DNA from: Pseudocercospora fijiensis CIRAD86
Lineage: Eukaryota; Ascomycota; Dothideomycetes; Mycosphaerellales; Mycosphaerellaceae
Reading direction: 5' to 3'
DNA length: 64,000 nucleotides
Assembly (NCBI RefSeq): GCF_000340215.1
Contig: NW_006921533.1
Span: forward strand, 3,894,273-3,958,272
Shown: piece by piece, positions 1 through 9,640 of the stretch
Layout of the letters: every line of letters begins with the position of its first letter
Position numbering within the stretch: position 1 is the first letter of the stretch
The notes under the pieces: model-generated
Database searches by the model: none
Seen by the model: only the letters and a program-made list of their open reading frames with translations
What the model was told of the DNA's origin: nothing
Made by a program: the position numbers and the translations under genes

Positions 1-104
1 TGTGATTGACAGTCATCGCCACCTACATCTCGTATTCGAAGAACATAAGCACGAGTACGAAAAAATGACCAAGGCGCACGTATGCTGAGGGAGAGGTACT
101 ATCA

Positions 105-518
105 TTAGCTGCAGTGGCTGTGGTACTCCATGGCGACAGCCATTCTGCTATCTTGCTTTTCTACAGAAATCAGCCAAGGCCAGAACATATTGAGCAGCCA
201 CTCAGCTCGACAGCCAAGTCGGGGCCAGGACTCCGCTGGAGTCTCATTTGACGGATTAGAGACTTCCTTCCCCAGCGGTCTCAGCCTTGTTGTTCTCGGA
301 CTTCCAAGCTTCCCAAACCGTGTCATGATCCTTGTAACCTGCTTGCAAGCCTCAGGAAATGCACCTGGCAACAGAACCAACATCAGGCGACCGCCGGCGC
401 GAGAAGCTCGGAGCGTGCCCTCGCTACCTAGTACTGCACTGAGGGCGCTCTCGAACGCAGCCCTGTGTTGGTGATCATAAGTAGCAATCAGCAGCTCTGC
501 CGATTGGGCGCATGTGAG
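105..518 (-). CDS. Unrecognised possible 3' exon of a minus-strand gene
   Basis: An open minus-strand frame runs from a possible acceptor (ACAG at 522-519) to a TGA at 105-107, with the first in-frame ATG at 383. Its residue composition looks more protein-like than the overlapping plus-strand frame at 130-474, for example a segment reading LLIATYDHQHRAAFESAL followed by a hydrophobic LMLVLLPGAF. I recognise no family. An upstream exon would have to fit between 519 and the phosducin-like stop at 767, and I could not find a convincing one: the candidate ATG at about 577 leads into a frame that stops before the acceptor. It may be the end of an unfinished model or chance. Only the frame is seen; coding status is inferred. 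Confidence 0.22.
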   Translation of the reverse strand, partial: LTCAQSAELLIATYDHQHRAAFESALSAVLGSEGTLRASRAGGRLMLVLLPGAFPEACKQVTRIMTRFGKLGSPRTTRLRPLGKEVSNPSNETPAESWPRLGCRAEWLLNMFWPWLISVEKQDSRMAVAMEYHSHCS

Positions 519-766
519 CTGTCATGTAATATACCAGCAGTATCGACGTGTTCTTCCCGGTATGAGCCTTGAGGTGCCATGGCATGCGCGATGAAGATGG
601 ATGCAGGAGAGTGCATGTCGAAGACTCGAAAGTAGGTTGTTCACACAGACCCGACTGAGCAGTGCAGGATGCCAGGCGCGACAAGCGGTGGGTCAGGGCT
701 AAAGGAACACCAATGCAGGGACACGACAACATATTGACTGACAGACGACCATCGTGGCTCGCCCAT

Positions 767-1714
767 TCAGCGAAGGATTTGATGCCTGCGAAAGAAATGA
801 GCAAGTATCTAAAACTGACCAGAGATGTGACCACATACCGCTTCAGAACCGCCTCTAGCGTGTTCGCGCTGAGTTCAGCATCATCAGGCAGCTCGTTAAT
901 CAGTGGCACAAGGCCTGCGAACTTTTCGCCGCCCCGATAGGCAATGACGGCCGGCACACCGGCCGGCTCCATTTGTGCATCTGCGAAGTGCAGTCTGATG
1001 AAACGAGTGTCTTGATGTTTGCCAGCCAGCGTCCGAATGCAGTTCTCGAAAAGATCGCTGACTTGAGACTGCCGAGTGTCAGCACGTATCTTGCGAGTGG
1101 CGCCAGCAGTCACTTACGTCGTCGTCGTAGATGTACACGAATACTACCGTATCCGGCGGAGAGTTCTCCACAGCGTCTAGGTATGCATCGGGATCGACCA
1201 TTGTCAGGGCTCCGTATAGCCTTCTGTTCCGGTTGTTTTTGTGGATAGTGCTGTCTCTCACGCCGCTCTGCAGCTCCTTCAGCCGGCTTTGCCTCCACTT
1301 CTTCATAAAGGCGTTGTCGTCTTCTTCGCCGTTCTCGAGCTCATCTTCTTCATCAAGCTTTTCAATGGGGTGATTGCCCTTAACAGTCATCAACGAGGTC
1401 TGCGCCGTCAAGCTGGTCGTGCTGCGCATAGATATCCGCTGCGAGCGCTGCGAGTCGCGGTAGTCCTGGGCATCCGAGATGACGCCCTTTGGTCCGGTAT
1501 TGGCGCCATAGCGTGTGGATGGTATCGTGCTCCTCACGCTGCTCATCGACGGGCGCGGAGGGTCGACACGCGAAGCAGGCGGTGTCGCATCGTCGTCATC
1601 GTCAGATAGATTGAGGAATGACTGCGCATCATCGGCATGGTCGTCTTCCGGGTGCGTCGATCTCCTCTCCTTGTCCCTCATCAATCCAGTGAATTCATCT
1701 CGGGCGGCCGACAT
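767..1714 (-). CDS. Phosducin-like protein (G-beta-gamma chaperone, BDM-1/PhLP1 type), 281 aa
   Basis: Exons 1714-1118, 1068-839 and 785-767 (minus strand) join in frame. Donors are GTAAGT and GTATGT, acceptors GGCAG and CGCAG; introns are 49 and 53 bp. The protein starts MSAARDEFTGLMRDKERR, typical of fungal phosducin-like proteins, continues with a Ser/Asp-rich linker and the helix motif FMKKWRQSRLKELQ (about residues 150-165), and ends in a thioredoxin-fold phosducin domain containing DLFENCIRTLAGKH, FIRLHFADAQ and VPAVIAYRGGEKFAGLV, with a tiny last exon giving RHQILR. There is no CXXC, as expected for this family. The family acts with the CCT chaperonin in the cytosol to assemble G-beta with G-gamma and is required for heterotrimeric G-protein signalling. 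The next gene upstream on the same strand is G-beta itself. An in-frame ATG 27 bp upstream (1741) is less likely as start. Confidence 0.93.
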
Positions 1715-2937
1715 GTTTCCTGCTATGGCAAGTGCTTGCACTGCCGCTGAAATCGAGCGACCTTGTGATTCGAAGCGAACAGCCTTATCGTGGGTTTTGA
1801 CTTCGACGGCAGGTGCAGGGCAGGTCTTCTCTTGGTTCAGTTCGGGTGTACAACGTGCGGGCTCCGGTGCTGGGATCGAGATACGGACATGCTCTCCCCA
1901 AGCCTAAACACAGTGATCCCCCAATCCTCGACGTCGGCACACCGCTGCCTCGCCAATAGCGGAAAGGCTCATCAATGGTGCGACTCAGGCGTTACCGTGT
2001 TGGCAACTTGGCAGGCCATCCAAGCATGTGAGGTCTCGAGCGAAACCTTACTAGCCCTTATAGAGCTGCGGAATAGTATGGAGACGCCTGTCATTTGGCA
2101 CTTCAATCTACGTATACTGTACTGCCGAAAACTGCCGTTGAACGTTCGACATCTCAGATCACGCATTTCATAAAGATTGCACAACTCGCCACCACTGTTC
2201 ATCACAACATGCCCGGCAGCAGAAATGAGTTTGTGACGGCGGATGCAGATGCGTGCATCAACCAACACCGTCAGGGGCAAATTTACCGCGTGGTCGGGAT
2301 ATTAAACCAAGCACGCAGCGTCGGACAAGGACGGAGAGACAGGATGATCGTGGGTGTTATGATAGTGCCAATTCCCTTCCTCCCGTCCAACACTTTGGGG
2401 TCTCTAGGTAACGAGAATAATACAAGACGCTTAGATGCCGTGAAAAGAGCCCAGCTTTTGAATCCTTTTTGCTTGGAGTTGTCCCTTACAGCTACTAGAA
2501 ACACCGGGACATGCTGCCAGCTGATACAAAAGAAGATCCTGCCGCCTGATACAAGACCCCAAGAACTACGTCTGGGCTCAGAGCCCCCGTGCTCTGCCCG
2601 TCCGCAGTACCATACGCAAGCTGACTGATTTGAAGAAAGATGTTGCCCTGCCGGGCATTGTAGTAGGAAGTTCGTCATTTCGTGCGCCGATTTTCTGAAT
2701 ACGTTGCACCAATGATGGAAATGTCGTTTGCACGGCTCAGTACTTGTGGCTGAACTCGCATTTCGCATCATACAGAAGCGCCGTCTGCTCTCGACATCGA
2801 GGTTGGTCATTGCGGTGTGCGGCCCGTTCGTGAAGGGAGAGTCCAGACAGACAGCGGAGCAGTGTTGGAAAGGTTGGAGACGGCGTCGCTCAGGGCCTGT
2901 CTTCTGCTGGACATGCACGCTGCGACAATAATGTGGA
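1715..2937. other. Intergenic region between G-beta 3' end and phosducin-like 5' end
   Basis: About 1.2 kb separates the stop of the G-beta gene from the start of the phosducin-like gene, both on the minus strand, so it should hold the G-beta 3' UTR and terminator and the phosducin-like promoter. Open frames exist on both strands (for example 2283-3038 minus and 2095-2628 plus), but none resembles a known protein and the minus one overlaps G-beta exons in another frame. I see no RNA gene or repeat. Confidence 0.5.
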
Positions 2938-4227
2938 TCATGCCCAAACGCGAAGCTAAACAAAGTCGTCAGCGATTGTGATCCAAAACCATGGTGGAAA
3001 CGATGACACGTACCATTGAATCCCAAGAGCCTGTGCATAATGACATGGCATCGTTACTGACGCCCAGACAACTGACACGATTGTCATGGCCTTGCAGAGT
3101 GCCAACTCTCTCGCCCCGGAGTACGTCCCAGACCTAGGGAGAGTGTCAGAAACGGTCGTGCGTCACACGATCAGATGCACTGTACGAACCTTGCATTCAA
3201 AATCATCGTAACCAGCAAAGAGCAACCTTCCTGACACCGAGAAGGCGACGGATGTGATACCACAGACAGGTTCTCCGATCTGCGAAAGTTAGCAATTGTT
3301 ACCAGCGACGCTGGTTTGTGTTAGGACATACTGTATATGCCTGGAGTTCGCGGTCTGCGCGGATATCAAATAGACGGCAGGACGCATCGTCAGAACCAGT
3401 GCCGAACGCATTGCCGTTGGGGAAGAACTGGATCGCATTGATATCAGAGTCGTGGGCGGCGAAAGTCTGGGTGCACTTCTGTTGTCGAATGTCCCAAAGC
3501 TTAGCGAATGCATCACAAGCGCCAGACACAAACTGGTTGTTATCCAGCGGATTTATGCTCAGACTCATGACGTCTCCCAAGTGGTCTGCAAATTCTGTAA
3601 TCTTCTGACCGGTCTCAATGTCCCAGAGCACACAAGTCATGTCTCCAGACGATGTCAGGATGCGCCGGTCATTAATGAAGCGACAGCACGAGAGATAGCC
3701 AGAGTGACCGCTGAGCTCACGAGCCACCCGGGTGGGGCCTTCTCTGGCTGATAGATTATAGATGGAGCAAATGTTGTCCAAGCCACCGCATGCGACGTAG
3801 TTGCCGCTAGGAGAATATGCGCAAGTCATGACCCACGATGATCGCAAGGGAATGGCGTGCACCTTATTGGTAGTGTAGGCATCCCAAATGATGAGCTTGC
3901 CGTCCTGCGAAGCGGACACGAGATGTCTTCGATCGGTCGACCAGTGCATCGCGTAAATCTTGGCCAAGTGACCTTTGAGGGTGCGCTTGGTCTTCATGGC
4001 CAGTCGTGGGAGCTGTTCGGTGCGTTGCCGCGCAACATCGCGCACTGTCAGGAGGTGTGTTAGTAGCCACATACATACATGGTAGAGCGGAATCAGGAGG
4101 CATTGGACTCACGTGTGGTGTCTGCGAGCTCATCCTTCTTGCGCTTTATCCGGTCCTTGAGCGCCTCCGCGTCCCTCCGCGCTATTTGGATCTTCTGCTG
4201 AATGGACTCAGCGCTCGCGTCCGCCAT
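2938..4227 (-). CDS. Heterotrimeric G-protein beta subunit, 351 aa, seven WD40 repeats
   Basis: Five exons on the minus strand: 4227-4113, 4044-3332, 3279-3190, 3133-3014 and 2955-2938; introns of 68, 52, 56 and 58 bp all follow GT-AG. The N-terminal helix ([20 protein letters not shown], to about residue 40) is the coiled-coil segment that pairs with G-gamma. Seven WD40 blades follow, with signatures such as [73 protein letters not shown] and TGSWDSMLRVWA at the C-terminus. Length and ending match fungal G-beta (SfaD/GNB-1/CPGB-1 class), which controls growth, sporulation and virulence from the plasma membrane. The last exon is only 18 bp (LRVWA-stop). A long upstream region (to 6093) suggests a complex promoter or 5' UTR. 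The folding chaperone of this protein lies just downstream. Confidence 0.97.
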
Positions 4228-6093
4228 GTCGTCTGAGAGCGACGACGCTCGCGATGGGTTTCAGCTCGGCAGCCAGGTGTGTGTTGTGTGGCAGAGAAGA
4301 GGCGGACAGCGCAAGGAGTGGTCGTGCTGCAATTGGGGAACCAGGGCGAAGCTTGCTGGCGGCTGGGCGGGCACCGCGCCGCAAACGGGAAAGTGCGAGG
4401 CGTGCGTGCGACTGGAGAGGGAACGAGCGGACTGGCAAACGGCGGCGGGGCGGGGCGGAGCGCGTCACGTCGAGGGCAGCAGCAGCGTGGCAGCGGTGGT
4501 GATGTGTGTTGGAGTCGACGACAGCAGTGCTCCCAGTGCCGTGTCGTTCGGAGGTTGGTGAAAGAGCCAACCCTGCCTCTGCTTCTGCCAGAGGAAGCGG
4601 CGAGTCCGTGCCAATGCGCGCTAGCCTCCTCAGTGTTGACTCTAATTTCTTTGGGGCTCCCGTCGACACCAGAGTTTGTTGCTTGCTTGCTTGCTTGCTT
4701 CGACGACAACAACTCTGCCCGTGCTGTCGTGCAGTCTGGCCGTGACGATGATGTCCGGCACGCGTGGGCGCAATTGATGACTGTCTGGCATCGAGCTTGC
4801 GCCTTGCCCTTCGGCCAGCGCGTGCGACGAGAGCAGTGCTGACGAGACAAATGGCAAATGCTGACTCGGGAAGAAATGAGGCCGATCTGCAGTGACGACC
4901 AGTATGCAGCGCAGCGAAATTGACGAGCGCATGCACCACTTTGAGCCGCTATATACCCAATTGATTATCACCACTCCAAGACTACCATCGCTCCTCACCT
5001 TCTGCTGCACAGCTGCCTGTGCATACGGCGGAGTAGTGCTGCCGAACCTGCTGCTCTGTTCGCGCGTCGCAAAAGTGGTGGCTTACGACCCTAACCCTTG
5101 CTGCAAGGAACATGGTATTATGCGATGGGTGCTCGCGTCCAGTCAATCTGCAAGTACTTTTGGGAACTGCTCGAGTGCTCGAATTTGCCTGGCCGATCAC
5201 TCAATAAAATGCTGTGAATCACTCCACGTCTTGCTGCAAGCCACGCTATCACCACCTGTCGCAACGAGCGAAACAAGTAGCAGACGCCTACACCAGGCAC
5301 AGGGAATCGTGCATGTATTTAAATGCATTCCCTGCAGATACCTTTTTGAGACTCAAGCTTTAGGTACCGGAGCGCGATGTGCTGTCATTTGGTAATTTGA
5401 GACCGCGGCCTCTGTTGGCAATTCACGCTCCCTGGTTGTTGCGACATGTCCGCCCAGAACAATCGGGACATCTTGTTGGGTCGAAGACATCATAGCGATG
5501 AACATCCATGACTGTGGCTGAGCTGTACTGATATATTTCGCTTTCTCGTCTTGTGAAATTGTGCTCACCTTGGGTCGTATTGTGGCCGCATTATTCAAAG
5601 CGTGGGCGACACTATAGCCTCAAAGTCCATTCTGCCATTCCTTCAGGAGCCTGCACCACCTGGCCAGCATTCGGGGAATTCACTGCGATGCACGACACAA
5701 TTGTACAGTTCGAGTAGTCGGCAGCAGTCTTGTCAACGTGGAGCGCGCACTGCTCACTCTCCGTAGCCAGGCTGTAGGTCAGGATCGAGCGAGTCCTTCC
5801 ATCTAAGAGAAGAGCCCGAAAAGAGCTTTTCAGGACCCAGTAATGAAATGTGTGGGCTCGAGATTTGGACGAGACGGCGAAGCGTGCTCGCGGTCATTTG
5901 TGATTTCGTGTCATTCTGAGCTGCAGAATTCGAGCAAGCTTCGATATATCCTCGACTGCCATATCGTGCACCCGCCGCCTGATAGAACGCCTAGCCTGAT
6001 ATCCACATGCATGCTGTCGCTCGGAATATCATTGCCATGACTTCCTTCCTATGCTTGTCTCGCCATCGCCACAATCCCGTCGTGAAAGCGCAT
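4228..6093. other. Long intergenic region upstream of the G-beta gene
   Basis: This 1.87-kb stretch lies between the G-beta start and the RPS29 stop. It should contain the RPS29 3' UTR and the G-beta promoter with a possible long 5' UTR. Large overlapping frames on both strands at 4182-5010 reflect GC-rich sequence with few stops; their translations are Arg/Ser/Cys-rich and unlike known proteins. I find no convincing gene or RNA. Confidence 0.5.
4681..4700. repeat. (GCTT)5 microsatellite
   Basis: Five perfect tandem GCTT units lie about 460 bp upstream of the G-beta start codon, in the presumed promoter or 5' UTR. The pattern is seen directly; any effect on expression is unknown. Confidence 0.9.
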
Positions 6094-6420
6094 TTACCGG
6101 TGCTATCAGACATTAGCCGCTGCGGAGCCATCGCAGTCCTCATATTCCTGACCTTGGTGAAGCCGATGTCGTTGGACTTCTCACGGAAGCATTGACGGCA
6201 GATGTTCAAGCCATACTTGCGGATGAGACCAGCCTTGTGGGTGCAGACACGGCTATAATTCAGTCAGCCCTCAACTCTGCGTGCCAAATGAAGACCGAGA
6301 TTTCGTGAAGATGCCCTCCATCAAGGTCTCGGTCCATCATAGTCCTTCTTCCACCTACCAAGCTCTAGCACCCTTGCCGTAGGTGCGCGGGCGCGAATAC
6401 CACACTGAATCATGTGCCAT
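6094..6420 (-). CDS. RPS29: 40S ribosomal protein S29 (uS14), 56 aa
   Basis: Three exons on the minus strand (6420-6359, 6252-6153, 6102-6094) give exactly 56 residues, the usual eukaryotic length. Residues 1-20 read [20 protein letters not shown]; exon 2 carries [20 protein letters not shown] and [14 protein letters not shown]; the last exon is only 9 bp and encodes His-Arg-stop. The four cysteines of the zinc ribbon (C-x2-C near 21-24 and C-x2-C near 39-42) are intact. Introns are 106 bp (GTAGGT...TATAG) and 50 bp (GTCAGG...GATAG, with a CTAAT branch site). uS14 binds 18S rRNA in the head of the small subunit. The promoter is cut off at 6613 by a MULE transposon insertion, 193 bp upstream of the ATG. 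Confidence 0.95.
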
Positions 6421-6613
6421 GGCTGCGGTACTGTTGCTTCGTTGGTTGTCGTGGCAAGCGTTTGTGCAGTTGTCGGCGGTGTCGAGCGCTGGGTGTACTT
6501 TTCGTGTTGCTGATGCTCGAAGTTTGGCCAGCGCCAAATTCGCAGGTGTGTCGGCAAGAGCCGAGCAGCAATTCCGACTTCCGAATGCTTGGCGACACAG
6601 TCTCGTTGAGAAG
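6421..6613. promoter_or_regulatory. RPS29 side of a split bidirectional promoter
   Basis: Only 193 bp remain between the RPS29 ATG and the transposon terminus. Removing the transposon and one copy of its target duplication joins this to 57 bp upstream of the DUF4604 gene, giving about 250 bp between two divergent starts, so both genes probably shared this region before the insertion. This is inferred from coordinates and the target duplication. Confidence 0.6.
6605..6613. repeat. MULE target-site duplication, left copy (GTTGAGAAG)
   Basis: The 9-bp word GTTGAGAAG flanks the left inverted repeat and recurs directly after the right one at 16742-16750. Nine bp is the usual target duplication of Mutator-like elements. 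Confidence 0.93.
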
Positions 6614-6656
6614 GGGCGCGACTATTCGTAAATCAGCCCCGGCTATTCATAAATCA
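6614..6656 (+). repeat. MULE terminal inverted repeat, left
   Basis: Starts GGGCGCGACTATTCG and is the exact reverse complement of 16699-16741. It contains two near-copies of CTATTCRTAAATCA in direct order, separated by GCCCCGG, which may be transposase binding repeats (inference). Confidence 0.95.
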
Positions 6657-8093
6657 ACGGACCCAGGGCCGCTCCGGTCTCGGTGAGACCACATTGTTAG
6701 TAATCTACACAGTATAATATCGCATAGAGACTTCTAATGCCTATGCTAGCTGCTAAGTAGAATTATAACGTAGGAAAGAGGAATTAGGTAAATAATAGAT
6801 ATAGAATTAGACCCTAGAGCTAATCTTAACTGCTCTAGGTATACTATCTGCCTAGCAAATGAGGTTCTACTACCCTCGCATTAACGTATAGCTCCTGCTA
6901 TACTAAATTAGTATAGCCTAAGATACCTACTAGCGCTATAGGTACTAGCGGAGTTCTTAGAGGTAGCGGAAGTCTTTCCTACGTAGGTAAGTAAGTAGAT
7001 ACTAGGTTTCTATCGCATAGCCTATGCTTATAGTAGCCTACGTAGCAGTCTATATTGTCTTTAACGCACTTGCACCTCTTATAGGCCGTTTTATATATAC
7101 AATCCTTACGTAAAGGTTGCCGTAGTGCTAGTAGTAGTAGAGGTAGAATAGGCCTTCTAGGCTTAGCCTATCTTATCGCTTCTTGCTAGTCTATAGCCTT
7201 AGTAGCCTTAGCGGCTTGTTTAATAAGCTTAGGTCTAGTTGCCTTACGGCGAGTCGACCGTATAAGCCGCTTATTAATCCGCTTTAGTAGCTCTAAGGTG
7301 CGGTAAGTGCTAGTCTCGTTGCTATTGTAATTAGTCCTTAGTATCCGCTAGTGCTTCTTAAATATACTAATAGTAAGAATGCCGGTTACAGACTCTTTAA
7401 GTATTAGCATCTAGTATATATAATTTAACCTATAAACCCTTCGATAATACTATAAACAGACTAATAGCGAATAACCTTCTAACTTCCGCTTCTTAATCTT
7501 AGCGCGTATAAGTGCCCTTCTATTAGCCGCCTTACGTAGAGCGAAGGTGCTAATATAGCTAACAACTTTAGTATAAAAGGGGTCGTTAAAGAATACTATT
7601 ACTAGTCGTATAATCTCGAGTCTAACTATTACCTTATAGCGGTTAATCTAATAGTAGAAATAGGGCACTATCCGGTTAACAAAGCTATAGATATCGTTTC
7701 TATAGGTCGTTAACTATGCCTTAATACTAGCATAGCAACCCTTAATAGGTAACGTTATTATATTGCTAACATAGCGTATTCTGTCGGTCTAGTATTTAAT
7801 ATACTGTTCTCGATAGATCTACTAAGTGTCCGCTACGTATTAAGCTAGTCTATGCTACGCCTCGTTGTCCGAGTAGTTACGAGCTAGTTTACTATTGCTA
7901 GCGGCAATCTTGCCCTCCTTAAGGCGCCTATAGTTGCTAGTAAACGAGTTAATAGACTAAGAGTTAATAGCAGCGTTAAATAGGTCTATAAAGTCCTATA
8001 CCGCTAGACTTAATAGCCTACGCCTTATCGATAGATTAGGTAGTCCGGTACTAAGGAAGGCCTTCGCATTAGCTTCTACTACGCGTTTAATAT
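6657..8093 (-). pseudogene. MULE transposase, C-terminal part, RIP-degraded
   Basis: Minus-strand translation around 7600-8088 reads as transposase with stops: KRVVEANAKAFLSTGLP next to the insertion point, then ITLPIKGCYASIKA and a segment resembling TYRNDIYSFVNRI. In MULE transposases the third catalytic residue (Glu) sits in a motif like RVEGAH upstream of an LK helix; here the matching position reads IKG, so the Glu appears replaced by Lys, as expected from G-to-A mutation. Nothing recognisable was read in 6700-7300 apart from AT-rich, TpA-rich sequence. The boundary toward the left terminus is not defined. Confidence 0.6.
8089..8093. repeat. 5-bp target duplication (AATAT) of the nested chromovirus, left copy
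   Basis: AATAT precedes the left LTR and recurs right after the right LTR at 14809-14813. Five bp is the standard Ty3/Gypsy target duplication. Confidence 0.85.
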
Positions 8094-8280
8094 TGTTACG
8101 GGTAAGTAACGCGTACGTAGATACTAGATATAAGACTTAATAGGTTCGATAAAGAGCTAAGTCTATCTACGTGAATCCGAATAGTTTTATGCGGTGCGCT
8201 AAGCGCTAAGTAGTAGGTTAGAGTCGCGTAGGCCGAATACCTAAGGCTAGCGCTTTCTACTTAGGGCGTAGCCCTTTATA
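8094..8280 (-). repeat. Chromovirus LTR, left copy (3' LTR of the minus-strand element)
   Basis: A 187-bp repeat matching 14622-14808 without indels. By eye I count about 15 differences, all transitions (C/T or G/A). On the plus strand it runs from TGTTACGGG to CCCTTTATA; the other copy ends ...TTTACA, so the canonical TG...CA ends are inferred with RIP changes at each copy. Confidence 0.92.
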
Positions 8281-9640
8281 TTATCCCCGTCCTCCTCCCC
8301 TTCCTTAGCGGGGATAGAAAGCCCCCCGTAGTTTCTATCGCTATTACTTTAACTATTAGATCTGCACTTATCTAAGCTTCTCTAGAGTAACGCGCTCGTA
8401 GTTTCCTCCTTCGCGATCGGGGTTTCCGCTGCTTTCCGGTCGGAGTTGCCGTATCCTAGGCTTTAAGGGCTATAACTTTCTTCGCGACTACTAAACCGCG
8501 CTCTTTTACCTATTTACCCCTTCCTAAAACGCGCCTTACTTACACTCGCGCCTTCCGTTACTTTCGCGACCTTTACTTCCGTATCGCTTTCTATAAGTAT
8601 TAATATTTCCCTCTTCTTCTTCTTCTTCTTCTTTTTCTATATATACCTCTACTACTACTACTACTACTACTAATACCGTAAGTCCCTCCCCTTCCTCCTC
8701 GGTTCCCTTCGTAAAATTAACTTGTCCTAGATAGCTCGTCGAATCTACTATATTAGTTGCTACAACTCCGGCGAAGACTACGCCGACTAATCTATAAGGT
8801 TCTTGTCCGATTCGTCGTAGGGTCCGCTAACTTTCTTAAGCCCGCTAGCTCGAGGGCTTACGCTAATTACGCTCGTAAGAGGATTGCCTACGCCCTACTA
8901 TAAGTTATCGCGATTCCCGTATTAAATCTCTCGCTAACTATTTAGTCCTTAAATAGCCTACGTAGCCTACGCTAGCTATATCCGCGCGACCCGCGCTAAT
9001 GTCGCCGAGAAGCACTCCGAGCTTCTTAAGGTTCTTAAGGCCTAGAAAGCCCTTAAGTCTCTCTAGCCGTAGGGGTTGTTGTCTAAGTAAGATTCTCTAT
9101 TCCTCGCGATAAAACCCTCGCTAACCGTTTGTTTTAGCGCTATCGCCTCGGAGGTAACGAACACCGTCGCTAATATCGTAGCTTAATAGACTTAGACGTA
9201 AGTTCCTCGCTACCCTTCGACTTTCTCTCGCTAACCTCTCTTTTTTAGTAGCGTTCCGACCGCCCTCTATCTCGGCAATAATCGTCTAGGTCCGCTAGAG
9301 GAGTAAAGGTTTCCGGGGGTTTTCTAGGGGTTTCTAGGTAGCTTCGGATATATTATTATTATTTTTTTTTTATAGTCCTAAGGTAACCTTCTAATTTCGG
9401 GCGGAGACCCGATACTTACTTATAAATACCTAAATAAAATTCTTCCTAGCTCTAAATTATGTTTCCCTTCTCTAGTGTTCTAGTAATTCTAAGTCTAATA
9501 AGTTAGTAAGAAAATCTAAACTCTAGAAGTTAGCAAAAGTCCCTAGAATCTATAAACCCGTTATTCCGCGGAAAAACTCTAGGTTGCCGCGTTATTTCTT
9601 CCGTTTTCCTCTCTTCTCCTAATCTCCTAGAGGCCCGTCG
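8281..9640. other. Unexplained segment of Gypsy-A between chromodomain and 3' LTR
   Basis: About 1.3 kb separates the chromodomain from the LTR, longer than needed for a 3' UTR and polypurine tract. It contains a (CTT)n tract near 8608-8632 and a (CTA)n tract near 8648-8673. On the plus strand, near 8996-9065, a stretch reads RANVAEKHSELLKVLKA, so an extra antisense ORF is possible. I could not follow a continuous frame, and this may be noise in RIP-altered DNA. Confidence 0.35.

Noticed and set aside
2283..3038. 251-codon minus-strand open frame
   Set aside because: It overlaps the last G-beta exons in another frame, begins inside that gene and shows no recognisable domain.
4182..5010. Large overlapping open frames on both strands upstream of G-beta
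   Set aside because: Arg/Ser/Cys-rich translations without known motifs, overlapping each other in several frames; best explained by GC-rich promoter/5' UTR sequence.
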